64,000 nt of DNA from Paenibacillus_E qinlingensis. GTDB lineage: Bacteria > Bacillota > Bacilli > Paenibacillales > NBRC-103111. The stretch lies in contig NZ_JAQIVH010000008.1 of the NCBI RefSeq assembly GCF_028746185.1, positions 248,001 to 312,000 of the forward strand. The letters run 5' to 3'. The position numbers and the translations under genes were made by a program. The notes beneath the pieces were generated by a model. It was not told the origin of the DNA and made no database searches. It saw only the letters and a list, made by a program, of their open reading frames with translations. Shown in pieces: positions 1 to 8,627 of the stretch (position 1 is the stretch's first letter; each line of letters opens with the position of its first letter).

Positions 1-3000
1 TTCTTTGGTTTAATATGGCCGAGCTTACTGTGCCAGTGATACCAGTCAAATCAAATTGCTGTAGTACATATTGCGTGTCGCTGCCGTACTTTGCCCCAAT
101 TTGTTGCAAAGTAGCATCAGCTACCGTAGTAGCGTTGGTTTTATTGACAAAATTATCATCCGTCGGTTTCAAATTATGAATAACATTCACTTTATAAGTC
201 CTAATGGTAATTCCGTCTTCAGCAGTTACTTTAATAATGCCAAAGCCTCCGCTATTGATGACCACTTGTGCATTAGGATCCGTTGCCGTTGCCGTAAATA
301 CGGGGAACGGATTAGATACCGGTGTACCTGTAGACCCATAGGTGTACGAATAAACCGTTGTTGCAGGTGCAAACCCTGAAACCATCGTTCCATCTACTTT
401 CAAATCTTTCAATGAAGCATCTGTTGACCTTACATAATCCAGCAAAATGGAATAACTTTTCGTCTGTAATCCATCTTCCGATGTAACATCAACTGTCGCG
501 GTTCCTGGTAGAACCGTAGGCAAAGTCACAACGGCATTGGCGTTGATATCCGTCTTCGTAACGGTAAGCGTCGGAATCGCTTTAGAAGGCAAAGTAACCG
601 AATAGCTTAACGTGTCTTTATTAAAACCAGCTACCGTAACATTATTAATCTTCATATCACTAAGTGTGGCAGCTGTCCCCATTAGCTTGCTGATTGACAC
701 TGAGTACGTTTCTTGGGTATGACCATCTTCAGCCGTAACCACGACCGTTGCGGTTCCTGGTACACTTGTTGCTTGCGTGATGACAGTTGTGGCCAAGTTA
801 TGCGTCGTTGTAGCCGATAATACAGGTGGTGTCGTGTTTCCTTGTGTGAATGTGTAAGCATTTGTATGGCTTGCGAAACCAGCCAAATCCTGATTATTAA
901 TTTTCAATCCGCTCAACGTCGCATCATGAGAAATAACTTTGGGAAATACAACTGCGCTTGTTAGGGGTCTGTTTAATTCATCCCAGACGAAAATACGTAC
1001 GGCGTGATCTTGAATATCCGCTGGCGTTATAATCTCAAGTGAAACATCTTTCACTTGATCCTTCTGCAGCGTGTCTTCAACTTGCCCAATTGCTAGTATT
1101 TCATTATTTTTGTACAGCGCATACATCAGCTTTACTTTCGCAGAATCTACATTGCCTGCTACAGCAGCATGCACAGTAAAGCTGCTATTTGCAGGTATCG
1201 CGGAAATCTCATGGTTTAATTCATCTTTGAAGGTTATGGCGCCTACAGAAACGGAATGTTCCGCTACCACCGTTCTAGCATCACTCGCATAGATGACGGC
1301 TTCGGCCAAAGAGTTAAAACCATTATTCGGAACAGTCGTAGAAGCTGTATTCCCGTTACATACAATCCTTACATATCTTCCTTGCACTGGTGCAAAGTAG
1401 ACATCTTCAATGTTTAGCGTCGTACCACTGCTTTTCCCATCAAACACAGTCGTCCAATTCTCTTCATCTTCGGAGATCTTAATTTGAAAGATCTCTTGTC
1501 TTATATCTCCTCTCCACCATGCACCTCCGAAGCCGCTAACCGTTTTCGTTACACCTAGATCAAATTGAATCCATTGATCCACACCTTGCTGTGTCCAATA
1601 GGTATTGAAGTTTCCATCATATGCTTTCGTTGTTTCACTATCCGTAATATCCGTGCTTTTAGCTTTCACACCAACGATAGGTGATATAGCTGAATAGAGG
1701 GTCACTTCGGAAATGGCCGTATTATGAATCGTTCCATACGGCGACAGAAACCCATGTCCAACAATTCGGATATATCTGGTAATGGTATTATCAAATACCG
1801 TACTCTCCATTTGGCTCGTTGTACCAGAGCTCATCCCATCAAATTGAGTGACCCAGTTCTGGCCATCTGATGATGTCTGAACCTCATAGATCGCTCTTCT
1901 TTCATTGCCTTTATACCAGGCAATCCCAATTTTACTTATGGGCTTTAAAGACCCCAGATCGTACGTAATTGTTGCGTTATCTCCGGGAGCTGACCAAATG
2001 CTGGAAGCGTCTAGATCTATCGTATTCTCACCGTTATATTGTCCACCATCGCTAACCGTAACGGCAATAAGACCGTTATTATCGACAGGACGTATCGATT
2101 TGATATTAAAACTTACATAATACTCATCCCAATCAGCCGTTCCCCATCCCGATTGCTTAATGAGATCCGTAGGGACGTAGAATGCGTCATCCAAAATCAC
2201 AACATTTTGAGTTAATTGATGGGATACACCATTCTTAGTTATTTCTTTACTATCGGCATTCAACGTAATTGCTTTACCCAACTTGATAATTGTAGCGGTT
2301 CTGGCTGCCACATCCTCATTCACTCTGGCACCTAGTTTTTCCATCACATTTTTCAGTGGAAGCATAGGGATACCATTGATGCGCTTTGGAGCTGGTGTAA
2401 TTGCTGTCTTAACACCGTCGATGTTTAATCCGATTTTTTCAACAACGATGGCGTCATCATCACTAACTGCTGCAGCGAGTGGTAATGTCAATTGAGCAGA
2501 ATGAGTTAATGTGTACGTACCTGGTGCCCCTTTATAATAAATAGTCCCATTCTCTTGCGTGACTTCATATTGTGTAGTTGCCGTGACGCCATCTTTCTCT
2601 ACTTTCCAGTAGCCGGGCGCCAAATCTGTTACGAGATAATAGAGATTGCTCTCATTCCCAGTAACTTGAAATTGAAAAGAACCCGATAACTGCTGACTTT
2701 CTTTGCCAAACGTTACAACGCGATCTGAAATTTTAGCTCCAATAATTTTATCACTTGTAACGGGTTCCGTTAGGAGCGGGGCTTTCACTTCGTCATTATC
2801 CATGACCTGCATAACATTCAAGAATTCATTCGTAGCAGCAGGCGTTTTCGGAGAGAGTTCAATACGCCAGGAACCCGATTCATCCGAATTGCCACTAGCT
2901 ATAGGTTCTGGGTAGTTAATGCCATTGAAGCTATAACGGAAATTAGCACCACCGACCTTAGTAATATCGGTATTTCCTTGCACAGGCAGCAACGTCGTAT

Positions 3001-5335
3001 TGACCATCTTGCCGTTGTAGTTGCCATTCCCGTTCCTAATCGTTTGCGTATTGCCTGATATTTCAGGCTCATTTACGCTGTGCAGCAGCCAAGTCTTTTT
3101 AAAAGTAGGATCGCTGGCTGTTAATTTGTCATACACGATCAAGGCACCAGGATAAGTTGAATCCTTCATATTGAGGAATACCATGGAACGTTTATAATCG
3201 GACACTTTGCTTGTATAAGCTTTCGTAATATCTCCTTTGATGTAAGTAAAATCTGGCTTCACTGCATCCGTTCCAATCGCTTGATGCAAAACCTTCCCAA
3301 CCTCATAACCTTTGCTAGGGTCTTTCAACTCTTCTATTGTACTAGGCTCGTTATAACTGTTAGGGAATCTTTGTCCACCATCGTTTATGACGTCTGTATT
3401 ATCGGATGTCTTTTTACTTCCGTATAAAAGAAACTCTTCACTCGGGTCATAGACTAGCATGGCATTGTGCGCTATCGTTCGCTTATTATAATTGCCATCA
3501 TGGTTGCCCGCGAATTTACCACCAGTACCTTGATAAACACCGCTATCGATAGCGAGTGCACCTTTGTAATAGAGTTGAAAGCTTCCTGCTTCCAAGTGCT
3601 GATGATTGACAAAGTTATAATTGCTAATATTCATACTAGCGACAACTGTATTGGAATTAAAACCTGTTCCCCAGCCTGTTCTCGCTACCATCTGACCCAT
3701 TGGCTCTCCAAAGTACTTAGATGGTGGAAGTGAAGCAACACTCTCACTTTGTTGATCTGGATTGTCGAACAATACCATCCAGGTATCTTCAACGATATTA
3801 TTATTGTAGTCATACTCTTTCTTAAATTCGGATCTCAGATACGGGTCATTATAATAACTAGCTGCATAAAATAACGATGGAGAAACACTCCAGTATGTAC
3901 CTACGCTTGTGTAATTTTGAGTATAGGAATCTCCGTTTCTCAATAGCTGACCATCAGGCCTTCTCGTATACAACGATTGGTAAGGCACATATTGCTGCTC
4001 TGCTGAGAACACATTCCCAGCTCCCATACGTTTGAATATATAGGAAGCAAACATATCCCATTGGAAACGATACGGACCATACGAATCCCCTTGAGAGTAA
4101 CTATTAGATTGATACAAGAAATCTCTTGCCGGCACGAATTCTTTGAAAAATCTACCCGCTGCAATATTGTAAATGTTCGGGTTTTCATCATAAGCAGCCA
4201 CACCGAAACCGATCATATCACGCATGAGCTGCGCCTCGGAGCCATGACCTACAACCGCTCCTTGACCGAGTGGTGGATACCCAATCTCCATATTGCGTGC
4301 GATACGATCCATATTTAAGCGAAAATTAAGACGCTGCTCATTCGTCATGATTGGATAGCACCAATCATAAACCATGGCTGCCGTAATAATGACTTGCCCC
4401 ATCGCTCTAGTCGAATCACCGACAATAGGTATCATGGCCGTATTGATATAGTTATTCATAATACTTATCGCTTTCTGTCCTGCCGCCTGATTACCGTCAA
4501 GTAAATATAAGAGAGCATTGGCCTCAATGACTTTACGCTGTGAATCATCGTAGTTGGATTGTCCTGAAGCTGGAGGATTTAATAACCCCGTCACATTCAT
4601 CGCTGCCGTCGTGTTAACTCGGCTCCATACTTTCACCAATTCACCTTTGGTTAAGTTAGCCTTAATCGTTGGAATATCACTGCTTCGCACAAATAGACGA
4701 GGATGCTCGTTAGCCGGTGGTGTTATGGTTGGAGTAGGAAAGGGATTGGGATAGATGTTTTCCTGAATGATGCTGTCTGCGACATTCACGCCCATGCCCG
4801 TTGGTGTATATAACAAATTACCCGTCACGACAAAGCGATCAATTTTGAAATTATTCTCGCGATATTTGATTTTTAACGCATGTGCCCCCTGCGTAAATTG
4901 TAGGGTGTCCATTTTAATCCATTGCCACTCTGGTTTTACGACAGTCATGCTTTTTAACGCATAAGCTGATTGATCGTAAGCGAAATAATAGGAGTCATTA
5001 CCTCCATCCGTAGAGTAAACTCTCGCCCAAATGGCATAACTTGCAGCCGAAGGAAGATTGATTGAAATTAGTGCATCCGGGGAGTCTGTGTTGGCGGGAG
5101 CCGCAGCAGGTGAGGGGTTATTCTTTGACGTAATATAGCTTCCGGCCGCAGTTGCATCATCATTATAGATGCCCATATTCCCAGTAATCACCCCATCTTC
5201 TGCCTCAATAATAACATCTGGGTTGAAGGTTGCTGCAACAGCTTGAACCTGAGGGGGCCATGTGATTATGGATGTAAAGAGTATTAAACAAACTAGGACA
5301 GATGAGAACACTCGTTGAAAACGTTTCTTTAACAT
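1..5335 (-). CDS. Giant secreted heparinase II/III-like polysaccharide lyase, C-terminus beyond left edge
   Basis: The frame is open from ATG 5335 (preceded by AGGAGG) to the left edge, so at least 1778 residues are visible and the stop lies outside. Seen in order: signal peptide (about 1-32), a CBM6/35-like module (about 38-175), a Pro/Thr linker, a heparinase II/III-type region (about 215-830), a copper-amine-oxidase-N-like domain (about 980-1070), two discoidin (F5/8 C) domains (about 1080-1350), three cadherin-like beta-sandwich repeats and the start of a DNRLRE/CBM96-like module. The lyase core shows NHQHLEAGSF near residue 578 and NKRTIAHNAM near 622, typical of heparinase II/III beta-sheet domains. 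Families with this core cleave uronate polysaccharides by beta-elimination. The substrate here is unknown. Expected to be secreted and glycan- or wall-bound through its many accessory domains. Confidence is good for the fold and moderate for lyase activity. Confidence 0.8.
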   Translation of the reverse strand, partial: MLKKRFQRVFSSVLVCLILFTSIITWPPQVQAVAATFNPDVIIEAEDGVITGNMGIYNDDATAAGSYITSKNNPSPAAAPANTDSPDALISINLPSAASYAIWARVYSTDGGNDSYYFAYDQSAYALKSMTVVKPEWQWIKMDTLQFTQGAHALKIKYRENNFKIDRFVVTGNLLYTPTGMGVNVADSIIQENIYPNPFPTPTITPPANEHPRLFVRSSDIPTIKANLTKGELVKVWSRVNTTAAMNVTGLLNPPASGQSNYDDSQRKVIEANALLYLLDGNQAAGQKAISIMNNYINTAMIPIVGDSTRAMGQVIITAAMVYDWCYPIMTNEQRLNFRLNMDRIARNMEIGYPPLGQGAVVGHGSEAQLMRDMIGFGVAAYDENPNIYNIAAGRFFKEFVPARDFLYQSNSYSQGDSYGPYRFQWDMFASYIFKRMGAGNVFSAEQQYVPYQSLYTRRPDGQLLRNGDSYTQNYTSVGTYWSVSPSLFYAASYYNDPYLRSEFKKEYDYNNNIVEDTWMVLFDNPDQQSESVASLPPSKYFGEPMGQMVARTGWGTGFNSNTVVASMNISNYNFVNHQHLEAGSFQLYYKGALAIDSGVYQGTGGKFAGNHDGNYNKRTIAHNAMLVYDPSEEFLLYGSKKTSDNTDVINDGGQRFPNSYNEPSTIEELKDPSKGYEVGKVLHQAIGTDAVKPDFTYIKGDITKAYTSKVSDYKRSMVFLNMKDSTYPGALIVYDKLTASDPTFKKTWLLHSVNEPEISGNTQTIRNGNGNYNGKMVNTTLLPVQGNTDITKVGGANFRYSFNGINYPEPIASGNSDESGSWRIELSPKTPAATNEFLNVMQVMDNDEVKAPLLTEPVTSDKIIGAKISDRVVTFGKESQQLSGSFQFQVTGNESNLYYLVTDLAPGYWKVEKDGVTATTQYEVTQENGTIYYKGAPGTYTLTHSAQLTLPLAAAVSDDDAIVVEKIGLNIDGVKTAITPAPKRINGIPMLPLKNVMEKLGARVNEDVAARTATIIKLGKAITLNADSKEITKNGVSHQLTQNVVILDDAFYVPTDLIKQSGWGTADWDEYYVSFNIKSIRPVDNNGLIAVTVSDGGQYNGENTIDLDASSIWSAPGDNATITYDLGSLKPISKIGIAWYKGNERRAIYEVQTSSDGQNWVTQFDGMSSGTTSQMESTVFDNTITRYIRIVGHGFLSPYGTIHNTAISEVTLYSAISPIVGVKAKSTDITDSETTKAYDGNFNTYWTQQGVDQWIQFDLGVTKTVSGFGGAWWRGDIRQEIFQIKISEDEENWTTVFDGKSSGTTLNIEDVYFAPVQGRYVRIVCNGNTASTTVPNNGFNSLAEAVIYASDARTVVAEHSVSVGAITFKDELNHEISAIPANSSFTVHAAVAGNVDSAKVKLMYALYKNNEILAIGQVEDTLQKDQVKDVSLEIITPADIQDHAVRIFVWDELNRPLTSAVVFPKVISHDATLSGLKINNQDLAGFASHTNAYTFTQGNTTPPVLSATTTHNLATTVITQATSVPGTATVVVTAEDGHTQETYSVSISKLMGTAATLSDMKINNVTVAGFNKDTLSYSVTLPSKAIPTLTVTKTDINANAVVTLPTVLPGTATVDVTSEDGLQTKSYSILLDYVRSTDASLKDLKVDGTMVSGFAPATTVYSYTYGSTGTPVSNPFPVFTATATDPNAQVVINSGGFGIIKVTAEDGITIRTYKVNVIHNLKPTDDNFVNKTNATTVADATLQQIGAKYGSDTQYVLQQFDLTGITGTVSSAILNQR

Positions 5336-5361
5336 TAACCATACCTCCTATTACCGTTTTT

Positions 5362-5377
5362 TAGTAAGCGCTTTAAT
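5362..5377 (-). promoter_or_regulatory. cre-like site upstream of heparinase-like gene
   Basis: ATTAAAGCGCTTACTA on the minus strand matches 14 of 16 positions of the CcpA cre consensus WTGNAANCGNWWNCAW, centred on AAGCGCTT. It lies 27-42 bases before the start codon, suited to roadblock or promoter repression. A LacI-family operator of similar shape is the alternative. Confidence 0.45.
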
Positions 5378-5630
5378 TAGGTGGTTTAACAATTTTCTTT
5401 TTTTTAAAAAAGGCACTATCTTAACATTTTTCTCGCTAACCGGGTAACGCTCTATACGACTTCCCCTTTCATATGTGATAAAGATGACTCATTTCATACT
5501 CATAATAATGATGTCATACCCTGTTGTATACTTCACTAACCCTCGAAAACACTCCACTTTTTGGCTGTTTGACGCTATACTAATTTGTTTAATGGTATAA
5601 TTTTTACAAAATGTATGTTAAATATGAAAT

Positions 5631-5666
5631 AAAAAAAGATCGCTTCATGAATCGAAGAAGCGATCT
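5631..5666 (-). terminator. Rho-independent terminator of dehydrogenase gene
   Basis: Perfect 10-bp stem (5637-5646 with 5657-5666) and a 10-base loop, followed on the minus strand by seven T residues. It begins 15 bases after the dehydrogenase stop. Confidence 0.85.
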
Positions 5667-5680
5667 AGTAAGTTACTCTA

Positions 5681-6697
5681 TTATTGTAGGCTAATCGTCG
5701 TCATACGCCCATACTCTTCCAATGAGATTACACCAGGGAGTTCTTTTTCCCCACGTGTAAAGTGTTGTAAGTTATCCACAACAAACTCACCCATGGACCT
5801 TTTGAACGTGCTGGCAAACCCGCCAATATGCGGCACACATAGGACATTTTCCAAACTGTGAAGCGGGTGATTAGCAGCTACGGGCTCCTCGTGATACACA
5901 TCTAAGGCTGCAAAAATACGTCCTGACTGCAATTCGTCCATCATCGCGTTTTCATCCACAATTTTGGCGCGTGCCGTGTTAACGAACAACGCTCCGTCCT
6001 GAATAAGAGCGAATTCTCGTTTCCCAATGAAACCTACCGTCGATGGTGTTAGCGTGCTGTGAAGCGAGATGATTTGGCTCGTTTGCAGCACTTCTTCTAA
6101 TGAACACAACTCCACGCCGAGTGCTCTAGCTTGTTCTTCCGTACAATAACGGGAAGCCAGTTTAATCCGAACAGGAAACCCGCTGAGCATGCGGATCACA
6201 TTTTTGGATATTTCACCCAATCCAATCAAACCAATCACTTGGTTCGATACACCCATGACGGTGTCTCTGCTGTTATTACCCCACTGTCCACGCTTTAGTC
6301 TTGTACTATATCCATGCAAATCCCAAGCTCCCGCCATCATTAATGCGAAGGCAGCTTCAGCTGTTGATTTAGCCAAAACGGTATTCGCGGTAGCAACTGT
6401 AATGTCTTGGTGGAATGCCCGCTCATCGACTACTGACGTAGGAGAGCCTGCCACATGTCCGATAAATTTCAGTTTACTTGCATTCGCAAGTACTTCCCGT
6501 GTAAAAAATGGCGTCCCCCACGAAGTCAGACACGCATCATACTCACCAATCAGGCGAGCTAATCCATCCGAACTCCACTCTTCTTCCGTAGATTCATACC
6601 AAGTTACATCGGAGAATGCATGCAATTTTTTGATAACCGAGTCATGGAAAAAAAGTTCTTTCAAATAGGAATCCTGAATTGCAAGTAGTGTTTTCAT
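5681..6697 (-). CDS. D-isomer-specific 2-hydroxyacid dehydrogenase family protein
   Basis: 338 residues, the usual length for this NAD(P)H-dependent family, which interconverts 2-hydroxy- and 2-keto-acids in the cytoplasm. The catalytic triad is visible: Arg243 in VNTARAKI, Glu271 in DVYHEEPV and His290 in VPHIGG. The Rossmann motif reads GLIGLGEIS (156-164), with Ser where the third glycine is usually found. GAGGAG lies upstream of the ATG. It is 24 bases downstream of a sugar-epimerase-like gene and ends in a strong terminator, so the two probably form an operon, with an AraC regulator gene upstream. The substrate is not readable. A sugar-acid or keto-acid step in glycan catabolism is an inference from context. 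Confidence 0.85.
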   Translation of the reverse strand: MKTLLAIQDSYLKELFFHDSVIKKLHAFSDVTWYESTEEEWSSDGLARLIGEYDACLTSWGTPFFTREVLANASKLKFIGHVAGSPTSVVDERAFHQDITVATANTVLAKSTAEAAFALMMAGAWDLHGYSTRLKRGQWGNNSRDTVMGVSNQVIGLIGLGEISKNVIRMLSGFPVRIKLASRYCTEEQARALGVELCSLEEVLQTSQIISLHSTLTPSTVGFIGKREFALIQDGALFVNTARAKIVDENAMMDELQSGRIFAALDVYHEEPVAANHPLHSLENVLCVPHIGGFASTFKRSMGEFVVDNLQHFTRGEKELPGVISLEEYGRMTTISLQ

Positions 6698-6721
6698 CCT
6701 GTAATTCTCCTCTTCAAGCTT

Positions 6722-7561
6722 TTATTTGCTCACTGCAAGTTGTTTCATATACGTTACATAATCAGTTAAAACCAATGGTACTTCCAAATTAAGTTCTTTT
6801 AGTTCTGGACGCCATTTCGGTTCCCATTCGAACGAGAAGTAGCCGTCATATCCACTTTCTAGTAAAAGTGATACGATCGAGTGTAGCGGCAACTGTCCTT
6901 CTCCCATTGGTGTGTACTTCCATTCGTGGATCTTCGGATCTGCAAATGGCTCACCATCTTTCACATGCACATGTGCACAGCGATCTCCAAGAAGTCGAAT
7001 CGTATCTTCAGGTTTTTCGCCAAATTCATATGGATGAATGATGTCATAAATCACTTTGCAATTCGTTCGATCAACCCGTTGAAGGAACTGATTGAGAACT
7101 GCCCCTGTTGAATATTCATTATGAGTTTCAAGCCAAATTTCCACGCCATACGCCTTGGCATAATCGCAAGCTTCCTGTACGTACGTAATGATTCGTGCTT
7201 CATCCTTGGGCTGTACACGTTGCTCCACGAAGCGGAGATACGTTCCTAGGAAAATACGAACACCTTTTGCCCTAAGTGTAGAAGCCATTCGAATAACTTG
7301 CTTAAGTTCTGATAGCGCTTTCTCTTCATCCGGCCCAATACCGTTAAAAATAATTTTGCTTCCAATATTCGTAATTGTAATACCTGCCGTGCGAAACTTC
7401 GCAGCAATATCGGTTAATTCAGCCTCTGGTGTAGCCAAACTAACGGCATTTAGATGATCCTCCTTGAGCTCTATTCCTTTGTAACCAAGGGTTTGGCAGC
7501 TTGCAATGAGTAAATCGACACTCCATCCTTCACAGGGCAGTGTGCTAAAGGATAATTTCAT
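6722..7561 (-). CDS. Sugar phosphate isomerase/epimerase-like TIM-barrel protein
   Basis: 279 residues with the xylose-isomerase-like (AP endonuclease 2) barrel signature. Putative divalent-metal ligands are Glu145 in EIWLETHNE, Asp173 in VIYDIIHP, His199 in HVHVKDG and Glu245 in YFSFEWEP. Relatives include IolE, hydroxypyruvate isomerase and keto-sugar epimerases, which act on sugars or sugar acids in the cytoplasm. It is followed closely by a 2-hydroxyacid dehydrogenase and preceded by an AraC-type regulator, suggesting a small catabolic unit. The ATG has GGAGG nine bases upstream, and that Shine-Dalgarno sequence lies inside a long inverted repeat (7569-7612) that could hide it in the mRNA. 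The substrate is unknown. Confidence 0.8.
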   Translation of the reverse strand: MKLSFSTLPCEGWSVDLLIASCQTLGYKGIELKEDHLNAVSLATPEAELTDIAAKFRTAGITITNIGSKIIFNGIGPDEEKALSELKQVIRMASTLRAKGVRIFLGTYLRFVEQRVQPKDEARIITYVQEACDYAKAYGVEIWLETHNEYSTGAVLNQFLQRVDRTNCKVIYDIIHPYEFGEKPEDTIRLLGDRCAHVHVKDGEPFADPKIHEWKYTPMGEGQLPLHSIVSLLLESGYDGYFSFEWEPKWRPELKELNLEVPLVLTDYVTYMKQLAVSK

Positions 7562-7568
7562 GTGAAAT

Positions 7569-7612
7569 AACCTCCAAGTATAGTTGACATACGTCTACTA
7601 TACCTCGAGGTT
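7569..7612 (-). promoter_or_regulatory. Hairpin sequestering the epimerase ribosome-binding site
   Basis: Outer arms AACCTC/GAGGTT and inner arms GTATAGT/ACTATAC are complementary. On the minus-strand RNA the intervening GAG and UUG also pair except for one G-G mismatch, giving a near-continuous 16-bp stem with a 12-base loop. The 3' arm carries the GGAGG of the downstream gene. It could equally be a DNA operator, since TATAGT resembles a -10 box. No T-tract follows, so it is not a terminator. Confidence 0.6.
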
Positions 7613-7654
7613 ATGTGTATTACATGCAGTATCTTACGAAAAAACACACGTTTT

Positions 7655-8509
7655 TTAGGAATGTGCTTCGGATTGCTGACGGTATTTCAGTGGTGTCATC
7701 CCTGTCACTTTTTTAAACATTCGGTTAAAATGACTTGCATTATTAAAGCCTGTTTCAAAGCAAATATCCAATACACTCATTTCGGTCATTCGCAGTAAAT
7801 CAATCGCTTTACGAATGCGGACATCATTCACATACTGCACGAAAGGTAGGCCTTTCAGCACCTTGAACATATAACTGAAGTACGTCGGTGACATAGCAGC
7901 ACGTTGTGCCACATCCTCGAGTTGAAGATTCTCTGCGTAATGTACATCAATATAGCTTACAGCTTCATGAAACAACCGTCTTCCTGTTGAATCCTTCAAT
8001 CTTGTGGACGGCCCTTCTTTCGTGGCTTCTCTGAAAATGGTCACGAGTAATCGAATTAAATCCGCTTTGATCAAGTAGTGATAACCCGATTGCTTCTGCT
8101 CATTCTCCCGTCTCATGCTGGAGATAAGCCCCTCTACAACGTCTTGTGTTTGGGATGAGATTTGAATTTTCGGAAAATATTGATTCGAAAGTGAGGATTC
8201 TGAACCTGTTTCCGTTTCGTCAATGATCAGCGGCATGAAATCAATCTGTACAAGTTCGACCTTCTCCTCTTTGTAAGGTTCAAAATAATGGGGTACATAC
8301 GGTGGAATTGCCAGCATATCCCCTTTGGTCATCATATAGGTCTGATTATCCGTATAATGAACACACGTTCCACGCATGACATAGCAAATTTGGACATGCT
8401 CATGCGCATGTGCTTGCTGATTTAAATTGGTTTCAATACGGAAATCCACTTTAAATGGGAAGTCTTTCTCCATAAAATCACGATAATAATAGATTTGGTG
8501 AGTACTCAT
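7655..8509 (-). CDS. AraC-family transcriptional regulator with N-terminal cupin
   Basis: 284 residues. The N-terminal half has a cupin-like ligand pocket (HAHEHVQICYVMRGT, then MLAIPPYVPHYFEP). The C-terminal 100 residues hold two helix-turn-helix motifs ending in an AraC signature (ICFETGFNNASHFNRMFKKV followed by TPLKYR). Regulators of this layout sense a small sugar or sugar acid and activate neighbouring genes. It sits directly upstream of, and co-directional with, the epimerase/dehydrogenase pair, so it probably controls them. This is the only AraC protein here without a receiver domain. The start is supported only by a weak GGGA-type site, so the exact N-terminus is less certain. Confidence 0.85.
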   Translation of the reverse strand: MSTHQIYYYRDFMEKDFPFKVDFRIETNLNQQAHAHEHVQICYVMRGTCVHYTDNQTYMMTKGDMLAIPPYVPHYFEPYKEEKVELVQIDFMPLIIDETETGSESSLSNQYFPKIQISSQTQDVVEGLISSMRRENEQKQSGYHYLIKADLIRLLVTIFREATKEGPSTRLKDSTGRRLFHEAVSYIDVHYAENLQLEDVAQRAAMSPTYFSYMFKVLKGLPFVQYVNDVRIRKAIDLLRMTEMSVLDICFETGFNNASHFNRMFKKVTGMTPLKYRQQSEAHS

Positions 8510-8576
8510 GCTCGTTCCCGTCTCTCCCTCTCTAGATGAAGCGGATCGTAAAGAAATTATAACATTTCACCTCATA

Positions 8577-8614
8577 TGAAAAAAGCCCGGCATCCAAAAA
8601 TCGGATGCCGAGCT
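8577..8614 (-). terminator. Terminator of the frameshifted secreted-protein gene
   Basis: A roughly 12-bp GC-rich stem (8584-8595 with 8603-8614, one mismatch) is followed on the minus strand by a T-run. It starts about 14 bases after the stop codon at 8628. Confidence 0.85.
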
Positions 8615-8627
8615 TGTAACGTTTTAT

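Larger units (their letters stand above)
5336..5680. other. Intergenic leader of the heparinase-like gene
   Basis: This 345-base AT-rich stretch holds the ribosome-binding site of the heparinase-like gene, a cre-like palindrome at 5362-5377 and the terminator of the dehydrogenase gene at 5631-5666. I see no convincing small gene and no promoter I would defend between them. Confidence 0.6.

Noticed and set aside
6189..6668. Long plus-strand open frame opposite the dehydrogenase gene
   Set aside because: It is antisense to a gene with a complete catalytic motif set, has no recognisable domain and lacks a ribosome-binding site.
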